Assembly: GCA_016288215.1 (NCBI GenBank)
Contig: JAEEYQ010000056.1
Coordinates: forward strand, 1-54,611
Source of the DNA: Lentisphaeria bacterium
GTDB lineage: Bacteria > Verrucomicrobiota > Lentisphaeria > Oligosphaerales > Oligosphaeraceae
Direction: 5' to 3'
DNA length: 54,611 nt
Shown here in pieces: positions 52,501-54,611 of this stretch (the stretch's first letter is position 1; every line of letters begins with the position of its first letter). The notes below the pieces were generated by a model that worked only from the letters and a program-made list of their open reading frames with translations, did not search any database and was not told the origin of the DNA. Made by a program: the position numbers and the translations under genes.

Positions 52501-53609
52501 GACAGGTGATGATCAGCAGCTATGGCCTGCTGCAGAGCGAGATACGGGCGTTCCAAAAGGTCCATTGGCGCATCGCGGTTCTCGATGAGGCTCAGGCCAT
52601 CAAAAACTATCAGGCTAAACGCTCCCAAGCCGCGTTAAGCATCAATGCGGATTTCCATATGGTGACGACCGGTACCCCCGTGGAGAACAACCTGAACGAG
52701 CTGTGGGTCATTTTCCACTTTATCAACCCCGGCCTGCTGGGCACGCGGGAGGACTTCCAGCACCGTTTCGTCATTCCCATTGAGCGGAACAACGACAAAG
52801 CCGCCACGGAACGGCTCAATTCCCTGCTGCGCCCCTTCCTGCTGCGGCGCTCCAAGGAGCAGGTTCTCACCGAACTGCCTCCCAAGACGGAAATCTCTCT
52901 CTTCGTGGAACTTTCCGATGAGGAGCGGGCCTTCTACGAGGCGCTGCGGCGAAATCTGGTGGAGGAGCTCCACGGAACCGAGGGAAACCAGCTGCAGGAC
53001 GTGACCCAAATGCGTTTCAAAGTGCTCACGGCCATCACCAAACTGCGCATGTGCGCCTGCAACCCCTGCCTTGTCAAGGAGGACTCCAAAATCCACAGCA
53101 CCAAGCTGGCCATGTTCGAACATCTATTGGACGAGTTGCTTAAGAGCGGCCATAAGTCATTGGTATTCAGTCAGTTTGTGAGACACCTCAACCTGATTCG
53201 ACAGATGCTGGATTCTCGCGGCATCCCCTATCAGTATTTGGACGGCAACACGTCGCCCAAGGACCGGCTCACCGCCGTGGAGTCTTTTCAGAAGGGGCAG
53301 GGGAGCATTTTCCTCATCAGTCTGCGCGCCGGCGGATTGGGGCTGAACCTGACGGAGGCGGACTACGTCATCCATTTGGATCCGTGGTGGAACCCCGCCG
53401 TGGAGGATCAGGCTTCCGACCGCGCCCACCGCCTGGGCCAGACCAAGCCGGTCACCATCTATCGTCTCATCGCAAAGGACACCATCGAGGCGAAGATTCT
53501 GAACCTGCATCAGGCAAAGCGAAATCTGGCTGACCAGTTGCTGGCCGGAAGCGACGCGCCCAGTTCCTTGAGTCCCGAAGAACTCATTCGCCTGCTGACA
53601 GAGCCATAA
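49530..53609 (+). CDS. SNF2/HepA-type helicase-like ATPase
   Basis: A 1359-residue protein. The C-terminal 480 residues are a SWI2/SNF2 ATPase: RAYQMEGFLWLNRL, Walker A DDMGLGKTVQT (Gly930-Lys931), DEAQ box (residues 1019-1022, LDEAQAIKN), TGTPVENNLNELW, then the C-terminal lobe with LVFSQFVRHLNLI, SLRAGGLGLNLTEADYV and DRAHRLGQTKPVTIYRLIAKDTIE. The N-terminal 850 residues are helical with alpha-alpha repeats and no recognised domain, longer than usual for RapA-like proteins. The start at 49530 lies 2 nt after the miaB stop; an earlier ATG at 49506 overlaps miaB. Role in DNA or transcription-complex remodelling is inferred. Confidence 0.92.
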   Translation: MSKLSSHLLELRNLSAIILHAASLEDYRRLAAMSTAPFPNLRQSTAAQWDEVLSLGQKQGVLQHDSAVIINTDKECEELARKTLMGEKGGSLASAVSKALPSLPNVGASSLERALRDIRNSFYSGDVPLFKRMVNHFNLHFAEHYPDTFILQFMMPQLDAPWLAEAGPSRLAICAWQLFPQAILLLQPAETLLNALTPMLRVLPPASLFPIIDYLILRGKLKQAEALLAQTDNDAKQLRKAWLLFLKGKDNEAMTTFIDALYSIRHDTFSDFYFQTVGGLFLVLAQIKENTEASLTAAEANAISGNHIAAFRHAYLALYRYIEQRLNHTLQRPMNPGTREHSPLCRFFELFPQYWCPGENPAELRQRALELKAQAEEGGYSWIADQCGALAQRLDANWTGDITGAGQPLVLADCVRVEPPWRRTLGQLNEFLSEPVQNTGCRLAWFLSHQSQGSGAITLKPLEQRQTKTGRWGKGRVFPLMKAGATESWPPYLTPQDIWVCSLLYRHARAKGQVVDDTLIQTFTDNEALGGLVNHPLVFWDKEPAPRIRCENQVPYLTLTVQEGCYCLAMTPECPVQGNITPMKADDTLLKLFVFDDRCKRLASLLNGNLIFPQEAMPTMQPCLASLCTSFSLLADTPLDFLQIPAIHANEKPIFRLTPTEQGLQVELAFQPFPGFQTLFQPGSGPCEWIRHDGRDGARRHIRDIDRELAIAEELVEICTMLPSSENRVWNWKLSTPAAAYDFVLQLQELGDRCFVQWPEGGKIKVSNPLTLHDLSIRTQRQNDWFSISGDVTVNEDLTLTLSELLRAMKKSRGNYILLNDGQVISLAESFRKRLQNLEMLGEMEGDTLRLPQFALFAAEPVMDGIRNLSRTGDWEEQLKRIHNAMELDPKVPSGFTATLRAYQMEGFLWLNRLDAMGAGACLADDMGLGKTVQTIAFLLAKASEGPALVIAPTSVCHNWKLELQHFAPSLQALLFGEGNRKQQLDTIGPGQVMISSYGLLQSEIRAFQKVHWRIAVLDEAQAIKNYQAKRSQAALSINADFHMVTTGTPVENNLNELWVIFHFINPGLLGTREDFQHRFVIPIERNNDKAATERLNSLLRPFLLRRSKEQVLTELPPKTEISLFVELSDEERAFYEALRRNLVEELHGTEGNQLQDVTQMRFKVLTAITKLRMCACNPCLVKEDSKIHSTKLAMFEHLLDELLKSGHKSLVFSQFVRHLNLIRQMLDSRGIPYQYLDGNTSPKDRLTAVESFQKGQGSIFLISLRAGGLGLNLTEADYVIHLDPWWNPAVEDQASDRAHRLGQTKPVTIYRLIAKDTIEAKILNLHQAKRNLADQLLAGSDAPSSLSPEELIRLLTEP

Positions 53610-53633
53610 GAGATGTGGCCCACATGACTTTTG

Positions 53634-53895
53634 TGCAATTATTGCAATATAATGAATTGCAATAACTGAAAGTTTTCATTAGGTCAAAAAAGTGGAAAAA
53701 TAGGCCAAAACCGCATTAGGAAGGATGAAAAACGGCCTCTGTTTTTGGGGACTTTGCCCGTTAAGGCCCCTAGAAGGCCCTCTGCGGACATTTTAGGGTC
53801 AACCCTGTATATTAATACCTCCCCTTGCATAAGGCCCAAAATAGGGCCACTTTTTGACATTGGAAATTATTGCGTTATATTTCATTTTATGCAAT
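53634..53895. repeat. Dispersed intergenic element, copy C
   Basis: About 262 bp between the SNF2 and AAA-ATPase genes, in the opposite orientation to copies A and B. Imperfect inverted ends: TTGCAATATAATGAATTGCA on the left and, on the other strand, TTGCATAAAATGAAATATAA on the right. The core 53800-53829 (CCCTGTATATTAATACCT) equals copy B at 29 of 30 bases. GGCCCCTAGAAGGCCC (53765-53780) matches the hairpin in copy A. A further TTGCATTATAGTATC (53967-53981) lies beyond the right end, close to the ATPase gene. Confidence 0.7.
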
Positions 53896-54017
53896 GAGAC
53901 TTTTAGCGGGGCATGTTCGGCGTCTGTGACCTTGCAGGCCCTGTTCCGCTGGAGGTTTCGCGTTATTGCATTATAGTATCATTGGCGTTAGACTATTGGC
54001 CGACAACGCCAAGGAGG
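53896..54017 (+). promoter_or_regulatory. Leader of the AAA-ATPase gene
   Basis: TATAGT (53972-53977) within GCATTATAGTATC could be a -10 box, although no -35 was found. A strong ribosome site AAGGAGG (54011-54017) lies 6 nt before ATG 54024. Other sequence in this stretch shows nothing notable. Confidence 0.45.
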
Positions 54018-54023
54018 CACGAC

Positions 54024-54611
54024 ATGGAAGAGAAGCCCGCGATAAAACAGCTCACCACAGGAACAAACGACTTTCCCAAGCTCATTCTCGAGGGGGAGGG
54101 AAAGTACGTGGACAAGACGGCGCTGCTCTACGAGCTGGCCATGCCCAAGACGGACGCGCAGTATTTCATCTCGCGGCCTCGGCGCTTTGGCAAGTCATTG
54201 ATGCTCAGCACGTTGCAGGCGATGTTCGAGGGGCGGAGAGAGCTCTTCCGCGGACTTGCCATCGACCGACTGCCGTGGGAGTGCTGGGACGAGAAGAGAC
54301 ACTATCCCGTCTACAGCTTCACCATGTCCAGCGCCAACGGCACGACCTTCGACGGCTTTGAGTCCGCATTGAAACGCCTGGTCAAGACACTCTGCGGCAA
54401 AGTCGGACATCGCTATGACGACGACCTGGAGGCCGCGTCGAATTTCGAGGAGTTCATCAAGGCCGCTGCGGAGAAGTCGCCCACCGGCCAGATCGTGGTG
54501 CTCATCGACGAGTACGACGAGCCGGTGGCCAAGTTCCTGGACGACCTCCCCACGCTCCACCGCGTGCGCTCCGTCCTCCACGACTTCTACGAGAAGCTCA
54601 AGAGCAACTCC
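54024..54611 (+). CDS. AAA-ATPase-like protein with expected PD-(D/E)XK nuclease tail (partial, N-terminus only)
   Basis: The first 196 codons of a gene that continues beyond the window. It opens MEEKPAIKQLTTGTNDFPKL, with VDKTALLYEL, the P-loop-like SRPRRFGKSLM (residues 50-60), and the Walker B VVLIDEYDEPVAKF. This is the AAA-ATPase-like (PF09820-type) family whose full members end with a DUF1703 PD-(D/E)XK nuclease domain; that part is outside the window. These genes are often present in many copies per genome in gut bacteria, and their role is unknown, perhaps defence or mobile-element related. AAGGAGG precedes the ATG. It is next to copy C of the dispersed element. Confidence 0.85.
   Translation, partial: MEEKPAIKQLTTGTNDFPKLILEGEGKYVDKTALLYELAMPKTDAQYFISRPRRFGKSLMLSTLQAMFEGRRELFRGLAIDRLPWECWDEKRHYPVYSFTMSSANGTTFDGFESALKRLVKTLCGKVGHRYDDDLEAASNFEEFIKAAAEKSPTGQIVVLIDEYDEPVAKFLDDLPTLHRVRSVLHDFYEKLKSNS

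Noticed and set aside
53613..53625. ATGTG-GCC-CACAT hairpin after the SNF2 gene
   Set aside because: Only five base pairs with a 3-nt loop and weak T content; not convincing as a terminator.

Overview
The window looks like chromosomal DNA of a moderately GC-rich Gram-negative bacterium. The best guess is the PVC group, near Lentisphaerae/Kiritimatiellota/Verrucomicrobia. The reasons are a DUF4838 lipoprotein next to a DUF4159 protein, an exosortase with short sorting-signal substrates, an FGE-like secreted protein, a YcfL/COG3014/LpoB outer-envelope cluster, and an AAA-ATPase of the kind expanded in gut and environmental members of these phyla. This placement is inference from gene content; the 5S rRNA alone is too short to settle it. 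Several lipoproteins and signal peptides show that there is an outer membrane and periplasm. No prophage, insertion sequence, integrase or CRISPR array was seen.

Layout. The left end carries the 5S rRNA (end of an rRNA operon) with a strong terminator, a secreted tyrosine phosphatase, tRNA-Arg(CCT), an M18 aminopeptidase, an FGE-domain protein and the translationally coupled DUF4838/DUF4159 pair (1-8.5 kb). From 8.7 to 14.4 kb lies an exosortase island on the plus strand: two short secreted proteins that end in the same GQPxPG...GGMA...QRxR tail, then a tight operon of TPR membrane protein, exosortase, and membrane protein with an EpsI-like domain. From 14.5 to 28.3 kb the minus strand carries housekeeping genes: fmt, RNase E/G, dnaE, dus, a PHP phosphatase, a coiled-coil protein, obg, a flippase-like membrane protein, htrA and a membrane metallopeptidase. 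From 28.6 to 33.6 kb are an envelope cluster (GLQIGLVN-repeat surface protein, COG3014 lipoprotein, YcfL, LpoB-like) and a DUF2851 protein. From 33.8 to 46.8 kb are a GT2 glycosyltransferase, a YcxB-like protein, mutS, an ABC exporter, a DUF4380-like protein with a Cys/His/Asp tail, a DapA-family aldolase, a PpiD/SurA-like chaperone, rpe, rpmB and tRNA-Lys(TTT). The right end (47-54.6 kb, plus strand) has a thioesterase, miaB, a SNF2 helicase and the start of an AAA-ATPase.

The most interesting non-genic signals are in the intergenic DNA. Three AT-rich segments (34923-35204, 47644-47880, 53634-53895) are diverged copies of one 240-280 bp element with TTGCA-type inverted termini, a GGCCCCT hairpin and a TATTAATA core. 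Arrays of 7-bp tandem repeats of at least two sequence types sit at gene borders. The palindrome CCATGG appears several times more often than chance. The strongest candidate for an undescribed protein system is the exosortase island with its non-PEP (PxPG) tail signal.
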